A DNA stretch of 64,000 bases from Phoronis australis (taxonomy: Eukaryota > Phoronida > Phoronidae), in NCBI GenBank assembly GCA_002633005.1, contig NMRA01000665.1, positions 130,304 through 194,303 of the forward strand, read 5' to 3'. The position numbers and the translations under genes were made by a program. The notes beneath the pieces are model-generated. The model made no database searches. It was not told the DNA's origin and was given only the letters and a program-made list of their open reading frames with translations. Each line of letters opens with the position of its first letter. The stretch's first letter is position 1. Shown here one piece after another: positions 35,912 through 49,430 of the stretch.

Positions 35912-36898
35912 CTCTGTCCCCAGCACCAGCAGAAGACTAACAACAGCCAGTCTTACCTGCTTTTGTACGTTACACACGTTACACGGCACATGACTAGGGG
36001 ACCACGTGATCAATCTGCCACGCATTGAAAATTCACGATTACACGGGACCGCGGTTTCGTCCACCATCTTTCCATTCCCATGCGCTTCCCATGTAATTGT
36101 ACGGAATAGTACTACCAATCAGATGACTTAGCTGGTTTATCCGGCCGAACCAGGGAAATCAACCAAGTTCAGTCAGTGCTTGGACAACGAAGCTTTTAGA
36201 TTATTCATGAAGTTACACGCATGCTTTCACTCATCGGATCTCGGCTTCATGCTTTCACTCATCGGATCTCAGCTTCGCTGGTCAGTCGACGTCTTTTGTA
36301 TTTAACAACACCAATAGTGATGCTGGAGTGGATTTAGTACCAACATGGCATAGCTTGCAAAGTACTGGATTTTTACCAACAACATCGGCATCTTACAGCG
36401 CTCCAAAACTGAGCATCGGTCGTTCTCAGGAAGAAAAATGGGTTGCCGACAGCTCTGAGTATGTTGAGAATGCGAATGTCATCATTGCAGTCTTTCGACA
36501 ATGAAGTCGATATATTTCGAAATATATCTGAAGTACAACCTTAAACCAAACTTCGTCTCGCGCCATTGATAACCCTTTATTGTTACCAAAATGAAAGAAA
36601 TTTTCCCATTAAGATGAGTAATCAATTTAGTTTGTTAAAGAAATGTTCTGAAACTCGTCTTGGAGTCACAATGTCCACGTCTTAAAGTGAAATAGTACGC
36701 AAAACCAGAATAGATTGCATTACGCAAAGTGGTACTCTGTCACTGAAACAAAAGTCAAAGAGTTCAACATGTATTTTTAGTTTTTTCGTAAAGATTATGA
36801 ACTTCTGATGACGTCAAACCATTTCTCATCCAGTTTCACCTGTTGTTTAGCTGGTAGTTCATTTCAGATTTTCATTACGTGACACTTCACGTGGGCTA

Positions 36899-36932
36899 TA
36901 AAACAAAACAAAACAAAACAAAACAAAACAAG
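36899..36932. repeat. (AAAAC)n simple repeat
   Basis: Six consecutive pentamers of ACAAA/AAAAC type. Confidence 0.9.
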
Positions 36933-36999
36933 ATAAAATTGAGAAGAAAGAAGGACACCTTGCATCAGAAAGTGAACAGGGAAGCAGTAAAACTTGGGC

Positions 37000-37125
37000 G
37001 GCGAACCATATGGGGCTGGGGGAGGGCTATAGACCCCTTATTTCAATGCTGCACCGCCTATGAAGATGGGCAGCGCACCCGATAGGGCGCTGGGAAGCTA
37101 TAGCCACCCCCTTATTTCCGTATGG
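37000..37125 (+). repeat. Dispersed repeat B, copy 2
   Basis: Two tandem units with GGCGGCGAACCATATGGGGC, GGGCTATAGACCCC/AGCTATAGCC and TTATTTC(A/C), parallel to the copy at 16530-16690. Function unknown. Confidence 0.55.
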
Positions 37126-40100
37126 CTTAAGATCATGTAACGGCAACATCAAAACTGAAAAATCTTTATCTTTCAAACCTCCAAAGTAAAGTCTTAATTT
37201 TTGAGAGCTTGGAGCCGAAAGACCTTTACCAAAAATCCTTATTTCGCTGTTGTAACTAAAATGCACAAACACAACTATTTGCTAAGTTACCTGAAAGCTT
37301 GCACGTCCGTGGAAGTTTCAACGACAACTGTGAAAATTTGGACCACACGTCTACAAATTATCTTCACACACAAAAATACGTTTCTTGCATCCTCATGGAC
37401 TCGGAAATACACGACTTTATATATTAGAAAACATAATAACGGTCATATATGTGGAGGACCCCAGTAGAAAAATATCAAGCTTAGCCTACTTAGAAATATC
37501 ACATCTCATAAATGGCTGATCGCATTCATATGAAACCTTATGCACTGTTCTCTAACACAATGACAAAAATTGTTTTTAAATTGTTCCACTTGTGTATAAG
37601 GGAATATAAAACGATATAACTTCTATAATTTTTATTTAAAAAAATCAAAAGTTGTATACAACGAAAACGAAAGAACAAACATAGAAACTGTAAAAGTATC
37701 CTGAACATTTACATCAACTGAAAGTTGATCACGTTATTGATTCTTTTGTTTTGTACGTATTTTCTTCTTAAATTTTATTAAAAAACACGACCACGTGATA
37801 GAAGTAATAAACAAGGCTTTTACATTCAGGATGTATACACTTTTACTGAGTTAAATTCTACAATTTCCTCGATATAGGGCACCACATGATCTTTTAGGAA
37901 AGTTGATCCTTGTTATGGAATGTACTGTAGGCAGAAAAGCCCTGTTAACATTCACAGAACGTGTAAGGGTAACACAACGCACATTTTGTTGGGTTTGGAC
38001 TTCATTCAGCACATGGATGGGGAGCAAAGGTCATGAAGAGGGATGGGTTCTGAAAGTCCCGTTTCAAACGTGAAAAGCTTACGGAAGGCCATGCAATCTC
38101 ATGCGAGGAAATGGCGTGTGTTTCACGGGTAATCTTTGTCCCTACAGGCATACACTAGTGAAATGACCGACGATTGAAGTTTTTTATTGACCAAGCAGGA
38201 TTGTTTCCGTTCCATGAGCAAAGATTTCTCGTTATGACTCGCTAGCCTGTGTACTGTGTGTTTCAATAACTAAAGATGACTTGTAACATTTGATATATAA
38301 ATGTAGATGTTGGCAAAACTTATATTTAATAGAAAGCGCGTCTTCTTTATGTACTGTTAGACGCATTCCACGGTTTTGTAATGGACGCGACATTTTGACT
38401 TTTTAATGCATTCCATCTTACAAAATGAAATTTTAAGCTTGGTGGGAGTGTTTAAGATATCAAAAGTTTTTTAACCCTGCATATGTTCAGTACATTAGAA
38501 ACGGTAAGTATAACACCTGTAAGATAGGTTCTTTTGAAAAAATCGGCGATATATATCCTGTACAAAGATTAAACAAATAATTCAACAATTTTAGTTATAA
38601 TGTGATAAGATTCTAACACATAGTTCAAAATAATATTGATGAAATACACGACACGTGTCCTTATTAACAGTCTTTCTTCCGTTCCGTTCGTATCATCGGA
38701 ACAAAATTCTACTCTCAACAGAACATTGGAGAAGCATAATAATATAACTCTGATTTATTCTAAAAATCTATGTGTACGAAGAAGATCAGCACATATTTAT
38801 ACGTTAAAAAGAATAACCATCCGAAGCACTAAGCTCATTTATCCGCAACCCCACGCAAAAGACATTTAGGATATTTCTATTCTGTGGCATTTTGTGTGCA
38901 TTTGATTCACTCAAATGGCTGCTACAACTCCTGCCTCCCGTTCAGTAACGCTAGACCTCGCTAAAAAGCAAGACTTCGCGAGATTACGTGAGATATGGCC
39001 GTGTATTTTGAATGAGAGCACGTGACTTTGACTTGGGTTTAGCTAGGTCCTAGCCTAGGTCCTAGCGTCTACTGAACTCACGCCTGGTTAATGCTGACGT
39101 CACGTCCGTTACTGTCACGTCCGTTACACACTATATTTTAAGAATGCCCAGAGTTGTACAAACACAATGTTTTTTTTCAAAAATCTTTGTTTGATTATAT
39201 AGCCAAATAAGTGTAAGTATAATCTATATGCATGTAGAAACCTATTACAGAATATAAAAGACAGACTAGATTTTTAACATGAACTAACATGAGAAAATTG
39301 AGAAAGACACTTGTGATAACACCTGTATAACTTATTAAAATCATTTTAAGGTTCTGGAAATGAGTAGAATTAAAAAGTCGTGATACCGTAATCACAAAAG
39401 CCGCGTAGGTTACATATGCCTAGAATCTCTTGTAGCTGTCGTGCTTCACTATTTACAAACGATAATTTGAACTTAGAGTGCCACGTCTGTTGCAAAATAA
39501 ATAGTGGAGCACACCATACTTTGTTAAAAAGTTCGGTGTATATGATTATGGGATACTACCAGCAAGCTGATTACTGTATTTCAAAGTCATTCAGTATATA
39601 ATTCTAACGGGCCTGTTTTATTGAACAATCCCTGATGTAATTACACCTCGTGACTACACCTCAGGTGCTTGATAAAGTCCTACATGCAGGGCACTTATTC
39701 ACGGCAGGTGCACCACGTCAAACTCGCGTCCTCACTTCGAACATAATCTATGACGTGTCCGACACTCACGAGAGAACTACTTTTTGTAATTTCTTGGTCA
39801 AAGTACAAAGCTGAAAATTACATGTAATCAAATACAGGGAGGTAATGGAACTTCACGTTCTTCTGTATAGCTAAATATTTGGATTTTCATTTCAATGTTT
39901 TTTAAAACATTCACGGCATCCAACCGCCCTGGGTGTATGATATGTGTTTTTTGATTGCGTATCATATTGCAACTTGCGGCTAACTCAAGTGCGCAGCTAA
40001 CCAGCTGGTGAGATGGTACATGGGTAGGTAAATGACTAGGTGCAAAAGAGGACAGTGCATTGCAAAATCATTTGGGTCCGTTACGTCAAACGGCCGTGAC

Positions 40101-41663
40101 CTCGATCGTACCCGATTCGTAGGAGTGATTGTGCTTGTAGTCGTTTCTTTTTTCATTGCAAGTAGAATGTTAATTCAACATTAGACCGAATTCACACATA
40201 ACATACATGTCAACCCTCATTTACATGTACGTTAGCGAATGGTCATATGAAACAGTATCGGTGTACAACGGCTGTGAAGCGCGGCAAGTAATCAACCCGT
40301 CCTCACTTTTGTATCCCATCTGCGTCCCCCCGTCGCCACAAATTTTGCCAAACTCTTCTCTCGCACTCGACATTTCCAAAAAATGCTACATAGACTTAAA
40401 ATTTTTAATGGATTTTCAGTGGCAAAAAGCGAAGAAATTTAGTACCGTGGCGACGGTAAAATTAGCGTTTTTGCGTAGCAAGTGCGTAAATTGCATAGCA
40501 GTTGACATGTATGACTTAATAAACGAGGTGCTCACAAATAATGGTCTCTTTTTCCTCCTTCAGATTCATTAAAAATGAGCAACTGCTAAGAGGCCTGAGC
40601 ATTTTGAGGTTTGTACTGAGTTTAAAGGCTGCAAATGACGTTTTCTTGATTTCTGAGCCTGTTTCAATGAGAAAAAGGTATCCGCCAACCATTTGGCCTA
40701 TTTTTTCAAGTTCTGGTTTTTCTTAATTCGTCACTTACTGCATCTATTTTGGATATTGAAATTCTGCAGGGAAATTCGATGTCAGAAACTGACTTAGTGG
40801 GGTTCTGTAAACGATAGGTACGTGTACAGTGTATGCTTTGTGTCTTTGTGTGCAGGGAACGTAATGATTATTTCCAGTTATCAATTTGCTATTAAAAGAC
40901 AATTAAAACAAACCAGATGTGTTATATGTTTGATACAATAATGCCATTTAAAAAAGCTTTCAAACTATGGTGGATAACTTTGGGTATATTGCAATTAACA
41001 AAGGCCTTCATTGGCTAATCCATGCTCTGTGTGCTCAGTGCATCGAAACAAGTCCTACTAGCTTTACTACACGTACCTAATTCCATCTCACATTTTTTTG
41101 AGTTGCGGTCAGAATGATTATGATTTTCTGACAGGCCGATTGCCTACCAAAATCACGTGAATTTCCCTAATAATAGCATGTGCTGTTATTTTGCCTTGAA
41201 CTGTTACGAAGTTGAGTACCTCTAACATGATCAGGTGACAGCAAGGTGACGCAAATAACTTTTAAGTAAATATGCTTCTATTATTAGTTTAAACTCACAA
41301 TTAAAATTGCATGCAGGTATAGAAACTTTAAATTATTATTCCCGCAGATTTTTTTAAACAAAACTTTTGAGGTACACTTCACCCACTTCAGGTTTGGGAA
41401 ACATGAGACAGTTTAGCATGGAGCCAGAGTCCTCTGTGAGCTGACTCATTATCATGGATTGGGAGTTGTGGTTTTGTCTGCAAACTGAGATTCTGTGCTT
41501 CTATGTTACACTTGAAGAAATGGTAAAATATTGAGAAATTCATCCTGAAATCGGTTTAATTGTACTTTGTGCACGATTTTTAAGCCTTTTGACAAAGTCT
41601 TAATTCTTCAGGTTCGGTTCATCTTTAGAGAAATGTGAAGCTGCTTGTACCTGTATTTTTCGG

Positions 41664-44499
41664 ATTGTTCTAAAAGCCCCTCGACCCTCATACCTCCCGA
41701 CCCACGACCCCCTCAACCCACGATCCTCGACCCACGAATACCTTGACCCACGACATGTGGCAATAGAGGTACTTTGGCGATTTTCACATATTTCATAATC
41801 TTATTACATCGCTGAGTGACTTTGCAATAAGGCATACCTGCACGCCAGTCTGCTCTGGCTCAAGGCTGGTGATTAAAAACAGAAAGTGGCGTGTGGACGT
41901 GATCTGAAATAGTGCATTGTGAGCGCGCTATCGTTGTCATGGAAATAGCTCCACGAGGATCTACCGATGGTCCAGTTGTACTAAACTTAGGGATAGAGTA
42001 CGCCCCCAGAAAGCCCAGATGTTCAAAAATGTTCTTAAAAAATTGTTTGAGCTCACTAGCACTCAAATAGGTCACTAGATTATGGAAAAATTAAAAGAAA
42101 AATTGCACTCAATGACCTCGTTTTTTACAATGCTGCAATTTTGCAACAGTGGGAGCCGATAGTAGCAAATGCATCATGTTTATCGTGACATTTGTTTGAG
42201 AAATCACCACAAGACAACATCAGATGAAACACTCTTTACCCTACAATTAATCTAATTAACAGAAAAAAAACTTCGAACTTCCCATTTTACTGGTAAAGTA
42301 TACTAGTAGAGTTCAGTAGTTCACATACAATTCCTGTAATGCTGTGAACACAATGTGTTCAAAGATTTTTTGGTAGCCTCTATGGGCAAGAGATTCACAC
42401 TGTTGCAGCTAAACATCACACAATTTACTCAATGGGATATAGACGGAATGAGTTTTTGGTGAAGTGAAGCACAGATTAAGTTCACCTTTCTCTCACACAC
42501 TTCCAGTAATGCCGTTAACGCAGTACTTGCACTAACCTCTTTTAGCATCCTTCATGGGTCAGGGATCAATACCATCGCAGCTAACGTCATGCGGAACAAC
42601 TTGTCATCTTAACGAGCGCAGATTTTGGCCATTTAACATCATCCAACGAAGGGTGGCCTCGCCTGCTAGCTTTGCACATGATCAGTGATGTAGCAGTCTT
42701 GACCTGGAAAGTTCTCCGCTGCATGAGTTATTCTACAGGCATTTGAGGAGCACAAAGTTTTGGTACAACATAAAAGCATTGACCACCTTCCGGATGTGAT
42801 GCCGTACTTGTACTTTGAGCATCCAACAGGTCGACACCACCGACAAACTTATTGTACTAGCTGCACACAAAATGGCCTTGGAATTTAGACATGGGCCTTA
42901 AATCTCTTGTCCCATATTCTAACATTTTCAACTGGAATAGCACCAACAAAAGGTGAAATGACAGTTACTGGCTTGTTGTCATACCAGTGCACAACGCAGA
43001 CGTTTTTCGCCGACCTCGACTGTTTCTTCAAACGAACCTCTTCTTTAAATTTTTCAAACTGCACCCACGGCTCATATACTAGTAGTGGTTCATCGTCACT
43101 GTCAGAGCTCTCATTATCGCCACCAAGTTGCTGGGGAACGAAGTCATCGTCATCGTCATCGTCATCGTCACCAATACCACCATCATCATCGTCATCACAA
43201 TAACTACGCCTTCCAAATGACTCTCACCTCCATCTAACAAATGTAACGAATCACCCAAACAGGAAGCTTTCCTTGTCGTTTTAAATCTAAAAATTAGTAA
43301 GGAAATCGATTAGGCAATTCAATTTTGGTGCTACATTTCGTGTTTAAGAGTAAACATTTTAAGAAATTGCGAGTAATGAACAATAACGTGAATTCATAAA
43401 CACGCTGGTTGAGATCCCGTACAATCATGATGTTGAATGTGATGCCGAAGAATGAACGACCCACTAACACAAAAAGCCAAATGTTTATTTCATTTACGCA
43501 AACATTAAAATCTAACAAGTCAAATTTACACACTTTTTAGAAGAATAAATTTACTGGTCAAAAGAAACAAACTAGTGCACTTTTGTTAAAAAACATTAAC
43601 ATTAACTGGGGTCAAACAAAAAAATTAACACAACTGTTGTCTGAACCCGGTGTTGCAATTATGCAACATGGCTCTTCAGGACAAGCACACTCAAATAACA
43701 AACCATTATTCAACACAAAGTATATACCACTAAGTAATATGTTATTTAATGGTGACAATGCATAACACTGAAATAATAAATTTACCTGGACTGTGTAGAC
43801 AATGCCTTTGCTTTTTGCTCACCGGACAGCTTACAACAAGGGGGCAGACATCAATTAGTTTGCTCATTTGTCAAGAGAGGTTATTCGCAGTGTAGCTTTA
43901 GTGCAACAATGGGCCTTCTAGAGTACACAATCAATAATATGAGTGAAAAAATGATTGTGAAATTAATAATACATTATCAAAGTTGTGTTGCAATACTGCA
44001 ACACGGGGTCTTCTGGGGCTTTAATTTACATGTACGTACATAATTTCACATTTTGATTGGTTGTTTTTTTGTTGTAAAGTCGTTTACAATGTACTCAATA
44101 TAAAATTGAAATACTTTTTAGTTAACAGTTTGTTTTTTTTCAAACTGTAGTACTGATGAAATTACAGTTTTGTCAGCACCTCGCACTCAGGTTAAAAAAT
44201 GTAAAATCTACCATTCACTGAAGAGCAGACGAGACGATTACACTTTGCCGGGAACGACATCTGTAATGTTGCCTGGTCTTTGATTTTCTGTTTTTGGCTT
44301 TCAAACTACTCGAATTATGTCTCTTAATTGGAAAAAGCAGTTTTAACTGCTTTTAAAAAAGCAAGGCGAGCTTACGTCCCAACTCATTGGTTCAGATCTA
44401 GTCGAGCATGTGTAGATTAGGTCGAAGAGGTTGTAGGTAGTGAGCCGATTGGGTCGTGGGGTGTGGGGATCGAGGGTGTCGTGGAGGTTTTAGAACAAT
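41664..44499. mobile_element. Region bounded by inverted repeats, enclosing piggyBac relic
   Basis: ATTGTTCTAAAA at 41664 recurs inverted ending at 44499. Both are followed inward by about 80 bp of CGACCC/CCCACGA-rich sequence. The interior holds the piggyBac transposase relic. The ends are not TTAA-flanked as piggyBac requires, so the inverted repeats may belong to a different element or to two copies of a separate repeat. Between the repeats and the relic (41760-42594 and 43206-44420) no gene is seen; TTGCA-type palindromes occur near 42128, 43651 and 43989. Confidence 0.4.
42595..43205 (-). pseudogene. piggyBac (PGBD-like) transposase relic
   Basis: The minus strand reads an acidic stretch (nine or more Asp in a row, then NESSDSDDEPLLVYEPW), next FEKFKEEVRLKKQSRSAKNV and CVVHWYDNKPVTVISPFVGA, then VENVRIWDK. 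After a stop and frameshifts come KFVGGVDLLDA, KYKYGITSGRW and RRGHPSLDDVKWPK. The (V/R)WYDN..V....S.F, YNKFMGGVDL.D, Y.....RRWYM and RGRPS order is diagnostic of the C-terminal half of piggyBac transposases, which cut and paste at TTAA. The catalytic core between the acidic N-terminus and KNVCVVHWYDN is missing. The plus-strand serine-rich frame here (42907-43203) is a shadow. Confidence 0.78.
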
Positions 44500-47400
44500 G
44501 TGTATTGTTCAAGTTCAAAGGGCATTAGCGGTCTTATCTAGGGGTTTATGGTAGATATTTTAGCCCAAAGATGCCTCGACCCCTTGGGGCACGGCCACAA
44601 ACTTGGCGAATCTTAGACTTCGCAAAGTAGTAGTGCTGTAGCCGGTCAAGCATAACCTATTTTTTAGCATCTGGAGGCAAAGTACATGAAGTAGTTCTGA
44701 GTAGAACAAGAAGCTGTCTGCTATCAGTGGGGAGCGTAAAGGTTTCCTGTGCCATAATACTGCGCACATTTCTTGGCAGAGGAAGTTAGAAGTGGAGGAT
44801 TTTCAACTTCGACGAATAAACAAAAACAATTCCACTTCACTGATTAAATCACAACAAACATTCACAGATTTACATAAACCCCCCGAGAAATGAGCTGATG
44901 CATGTTCTGGATGCAAAAATGTGACGATACGCAATTTTAGTGATCAGACTGAAGGCGATCGACAACTTCAGTAACTTTGGCTAATTTTTGTGTGTCAGAT
45001 TGCGTGGACCGGAAAAGCGCTATTCATGAATAATCAATACGCAAGCCAGGAGGTCTCCTGAGAGTAATGCCTGTAGGTGCGCACAGTCAAACTCCACACT
45101 GTTGCCCTGTTATTGCCGTAATAGGGCAACTACATGTACACGTAGGCATGAGGCAGGTGCGTTTGGACCCCAAGAGATAAAACTTTATTTCGCAGCTGTA
45201 AGGAATTAGTGGCTCTCCATTTTAGACTTGAGATCTAAATACGTCAACGTTAAAACGGAGGACGAAAATTCAGAAAAACAGTCTGATTCACAGAAAATGA
45301 GTATTTGATTTTTGGTTTAAACTTCAAACGGCTTCTATCGTAGCAGGCTAACTCAATGTTTGTGTTGTCGTACATTAATTGGTGGAATATGTACGCACGT
45401 ATTGTTAAAGGAAGTTGCGATGCAAAGGTGTTCCTATAACTTATTCAAAGCCTGCGTGTTTAAGATGGCTTTGGGGATGCACTGAGTTTTGAACTTATAC
45501 CACTTAACATGGATGTGCGCCTAATGGAGTCGAATTGTAATCCATATGTATATCAGCTAGTCCACTAAACGCTTTTCTGTCCCAGCATAGCTGTCATTCT
45601 AAACTGTAGGTAAAAAAACGTGAAAGACTCCGTGATTGCTGTGTGCATCGTAAGATAAACATAGACAAAGGCCGTAGCGCCCACAAAAAGTTCAGGCCTG
45701 AACACCGTAGACCTAGGATAGTCTCGAAAAGGCACGATTACACAACATTTGGCAAGATGTCACCATGCGAAGCACCGTGATAGCGTTAGTATTTGCGACT
45801 GAGTTAGGTCTTGGGGACGCAGCCCTTGTGTCATGAAAGTGACATTTTCAGCGCATGCACTTGGTCACATGGGAGTGCTGCCAAAAACCTTATGTTTTCA
45901 CCGAGTAGAATTGCAGTCGATGGTGTCGCCAGATGTGCCGAAATGGTGAAATTCCACAGGTCGTGTGGTTCCGACACGGTGTGGTAAAAAACATTTTGTC
46001 TGAGTTTGTCATGCAGAGGCTGTCGATGTCTCATAAACGTAACAGTCTAAAGTTGACTTAGATGCCCTCCCATATCGATTGAAGATCACGGCTAGACTCG
46101 TACCGCCTTGCGGAAGCGATGTTCAACAGCGCAGCATAACGCTAAATCGTCGTGGTCGACCGTCCGGATTTTGTATATGGTGCAACTCCAGACGGTCTGG
46201 GCTCAACAGAAAACCACAGTTCAACTGTGAGTCTACACCAATGTGATAAACGAGAGTAGTTGTACCTGTCACGTTAGCTGCAGGTATCATTATCTCTTTT
46301 ATGACACGCAATGTATGACTGCATGGGCAAAGCCTTTTCAAACAAGTGTGTATAAACCAGTGGAGCGTGAGACCCCTGAAGTCCCTGTCAATCCTCACGA
46401 CAATTCCACGTTATGGCATTTTCACATTGAACGTTTAGAGGTACAGGCTGTAGTATGACCAACAGGAAAAACTCCAAATTACCACAGTGAGTTGTTTATT
46501 ACCAGTATCTCATTGTTACGGTTGCGTTTCACAGACAAATGAATTTCAGATGCAACACAATGTAGTTCTAAGTTCAATATACGTCATTGTACTTTTGTAT
46601 GAACACGAGTTCCGGTAATATTCGTAAAATCGTTTACAACAGAATTACACGTTCACTTAGTTGTTACAGAGCATTTGAGAAGCCAATTTTCTTTAGATTG
46701 TGACAAGTTAATGCACTGAATGAACTCGATACAAGATCTGACTGCCAGAGAGACTATCAAGTGAACTGTCCTCAAATAGCACAGCACCACAACCATTCTA
46801 AGATATTTACACACAATGCAATGCATGCTTCAAACAGTTGTTCATTTTCTCACGAAAGAATACCAGTTACTTGTTATGAAACCCGTCGTTGGATTGCTGT
46901 CAAACTTTATTGATCCTAGCACTTTGAGTATACAATGCTAGCAATAAGAAGATATCAAAATGACAAAGATTACTGACGGTAACAATAAATTGTCATTGCT
47001 TTGGTTTTGAAAAGAATGTCACACTATGGTGCAGTGCATTATTCTACGTTACCGAAACAGGAGAATTCACTACAGATAGCCTCAAAGGGCTGATTTGCTA
47101 TAAATAGAATATTACGTTTAGTAAAATATGCTTTAGTGACTGCAAGAAACTAAGCTAACTAATTACAACAGGGGCCTGTTCCGTGACAAATCGGGCTTAA
47201 AACTTAGGCAAAAACTTAGGTCTTACGCTCCACACAGATATTTCAGAAAAATAATTAAATTTCACTAGGACGAAAGTGCAAAGAATCTTACAGTATACGC
47301 GTAATTGCTATTTACCAAGACAATTTCTATCAATTGTTTTTTGAGGGTGATGCGTTCATAATTACTTGGTAAACTTTCATTCCACAATTGTGACGTGGGA

Positions 47401-48453
47401 GCGCAACACCAAGTTTCTGTCTTAGTCCCTTTCATGATATAAATCTCACACCTCCAAACAAATCAACAAAGGGAAGTTATACCTAAGCTAAACAAGCTGA
47501 AAATCCTGTCAAAAGAATTACATGTTTATAACCGCTGAGCTTATACATGTTCATGTAGGCATCTATTTTGTTTCAGTTCAGTTTCTGTTTCAGTTTTTCG
47601 GTTAAATATGTCTGCGATTAATTGTAATTGCCACAAGGTATAGAAATTTCGTCATCACAAATATTGTCACATCTGTTATGTACGCTATCACCAGCATCAT
47701 CACGATCGCATGCAGAGTTGTTACTACTGTCTTACTTATGCGTCACTGGGATGCAAACCAAAGAACCACAATTTACATGACTAAGAGATGTCCGTCTTTG
47801 GTTTGAACTACTTGATTGTGATTCCTGTGTCGTTATTCTGAGCAACTGTCATGATAGTAATGGATGACGATTATTTGAGAAAAGCTCAACACTTTTACAA
47901 GAGAGGGCAACGTTTTGGGAATGAAGCAGTCGCCTGGCCTCTTGCCGCCAGTTTTTTGCAGGTAACCTATTTCATTATGTTGGGTCTCATGGGACTTGAG
48001 TGCATCTCTTACAATCCACCCTTTCGCAGGAATCGAGGAAGTCGGTGGGCCTACGGAACTGACGATTTCCAATCCAATCAGCTATTTCTCCGAGGCTAAT
48101 CTATTATTCAAAAACTTACGCCAGTTGTGTCTGAACTAGGACACCAGGACTGTAAGATACCCGACAGAAAGTAATATGTGAGAATGACACTTTCGTTTTC
48201 GCTCAAGCAAAGCGCATACGTGGCTTTTGTAGTCGCTTTTGTAAGGGTGGTAATCAGACGAAATAGACAAACTACAACACGTACTATAGCAGAAGAAGAG
48301 AACGACGAACAACACTATAACGCAACAAACAAAACGATTCCACAACGCAGCAACAACATCGTCAACAACAACACATCAACATTGATATCAACAAAAGCTG
48401 TCAAAAGCCCTCTTCAAATTAGAACAAACTCTGTTTTGACCTATTTAAATATG
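44500..48453. other. Intergenic, 4 kb
   Basis: No gene recognised. Frames at 45831-46034, 46123-46398, 47851-48099 and 48178-48504 have no recognisable domain and were not accepted. Confidence 0.4.
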
Positions 48454-49430
48454 TTAACAAGAGCAACGCGGAGCGTTGAAATACGCCCACGAATGCACCG
48501 CTAACGGTGTGCTTCTAGGCGTGTTTATTTGGAACATAAAAACGGCAACTACATGGCGCAAAATATGTCGAATCCATCCGAGAACTTGTATGTGTCATCA
48601 AAGCTATTTACCAAATTTCATAATAAAAATCCGTCAAGGAACTTCTGAGAAAACAGAGGAAAATGAAAAAATGAAACTGCCACAAATAAGCTATAAGCGC
48701 AAAAAACATAACCGCCACTAAGAAGCGCAAAAGTAGATAAAGTCGTCGGAAAATCATCATCAGACTTCCTCTTCCCGTTAGGAGCATAAATGCCTATTTC
48801 TACAACCATCCTTAGAGTGGTTTGGCTGACAGAGGGGCAGACGCCAAATAACAAGACTCGAAAACAGTATAAATGGCCACAAAATGGCGCAAAATGCCTC
48901 GAATTCTAACGAAAACCGGACGATAGCGTCACCTCACTAATAGAGGGCCCAAATGCCAAATTTTATGAAAATCCATCGACGACCCTTTAAGAGTCAGAGG
49001 TAAACGTAAAAAATTAAAATTGGCACCAGGGGGCACACCGGTAGCCCGATCCGTCCGAAAGTGGTCATGCTCTGTTGTCAACTTCGTATATGCACTCCAC
49101 CAAAATTCAATAAACATCCTGTAGACCATTTAGGAGATACAGTCACGGGCGCAAAAACAAACAAAACTGACACTAAGAGGCGCAATACTATTCCAAGTCA
49201 CCGGAAAATCGTCGTCAGCCGCCCCCTTCACAGTAAGCACATGTATGTCAATTTTCAAAATCATCCCTAGAGCGGTTTGGTTGATAGAACGGCGGACGCC
49301 AAAATACAGACTCTAAAACAATAAAAATGGCCTCTAGGTGGCAAGAAACACCTCGAATCCGTCCGAAAACGGGAGGATGGCGTCATCTCACTAATAGATG
49401 CCTAACTGCCAAATTTTGGGTTTGCCTCTG
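48454..49430 (+). mobile_element. Dispersed element C, copy 2 (long form)
   Basis: It starts AACAAGAGCAACGCGGAGCG with the same hairpin head as the copy at 9934, followed by ATACGCCCAC. It contains CACCAGGGGGCACACCGGTA and GATCCGTCCGAAAGT. An internal block (about 48712-48965) repeats at about 49168-49416, a period of roughly 456 bp, with shared GGCGCAA, CGGAAAATC, GGTTTGGYTGAYAGA and GGCGTCAYCTCACTAATAGA elements. The GTGGGCGCA tail is absent. No protein is encoded. Confidence 0.65.

Larger units (their letters stand above)
36119..41663. other. Intergenic, 5.5 kb
   Basis: No supported gene. It holds a 28-bp direct duplication (ATGCTTTCACTCATCGGATC, near 36210 and 36248), an (AAAAC)n run, dispersed repeat B copy 2, and small paired repeats near 39050-39125 (CTAGGTCCTAG twice, GTCACGTCCGTTAC twice). 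The 121-codon frame at 40207-40572 has no recognisable domain. Confidence 0.45.

Noticed and set aside
40207-40572. 121-codon plus-strand open frame
   Set aside because: Considered as a single-exon gene; no motif, no clear splice or start context, and codon content looks like translated AT-rich DNA.
42907-43203. Serine-rich plus-strand open frame
   Set aside because: It is the complement of the Asp-rich piggyBac frame, which has real family motifs.
45831-46398. Two minus-strand open frames considered as a transposase
   Set aside because: No DDE, zinc-finger or helix-turn-helix pattern could be found in either.
48178-48504. 108-codon plus-strand frame with a possible membrane segment
   Set aside because: Asn/Thr-rich low-complexity sequence running into the head of a dispersed repeat; no homology recognised.
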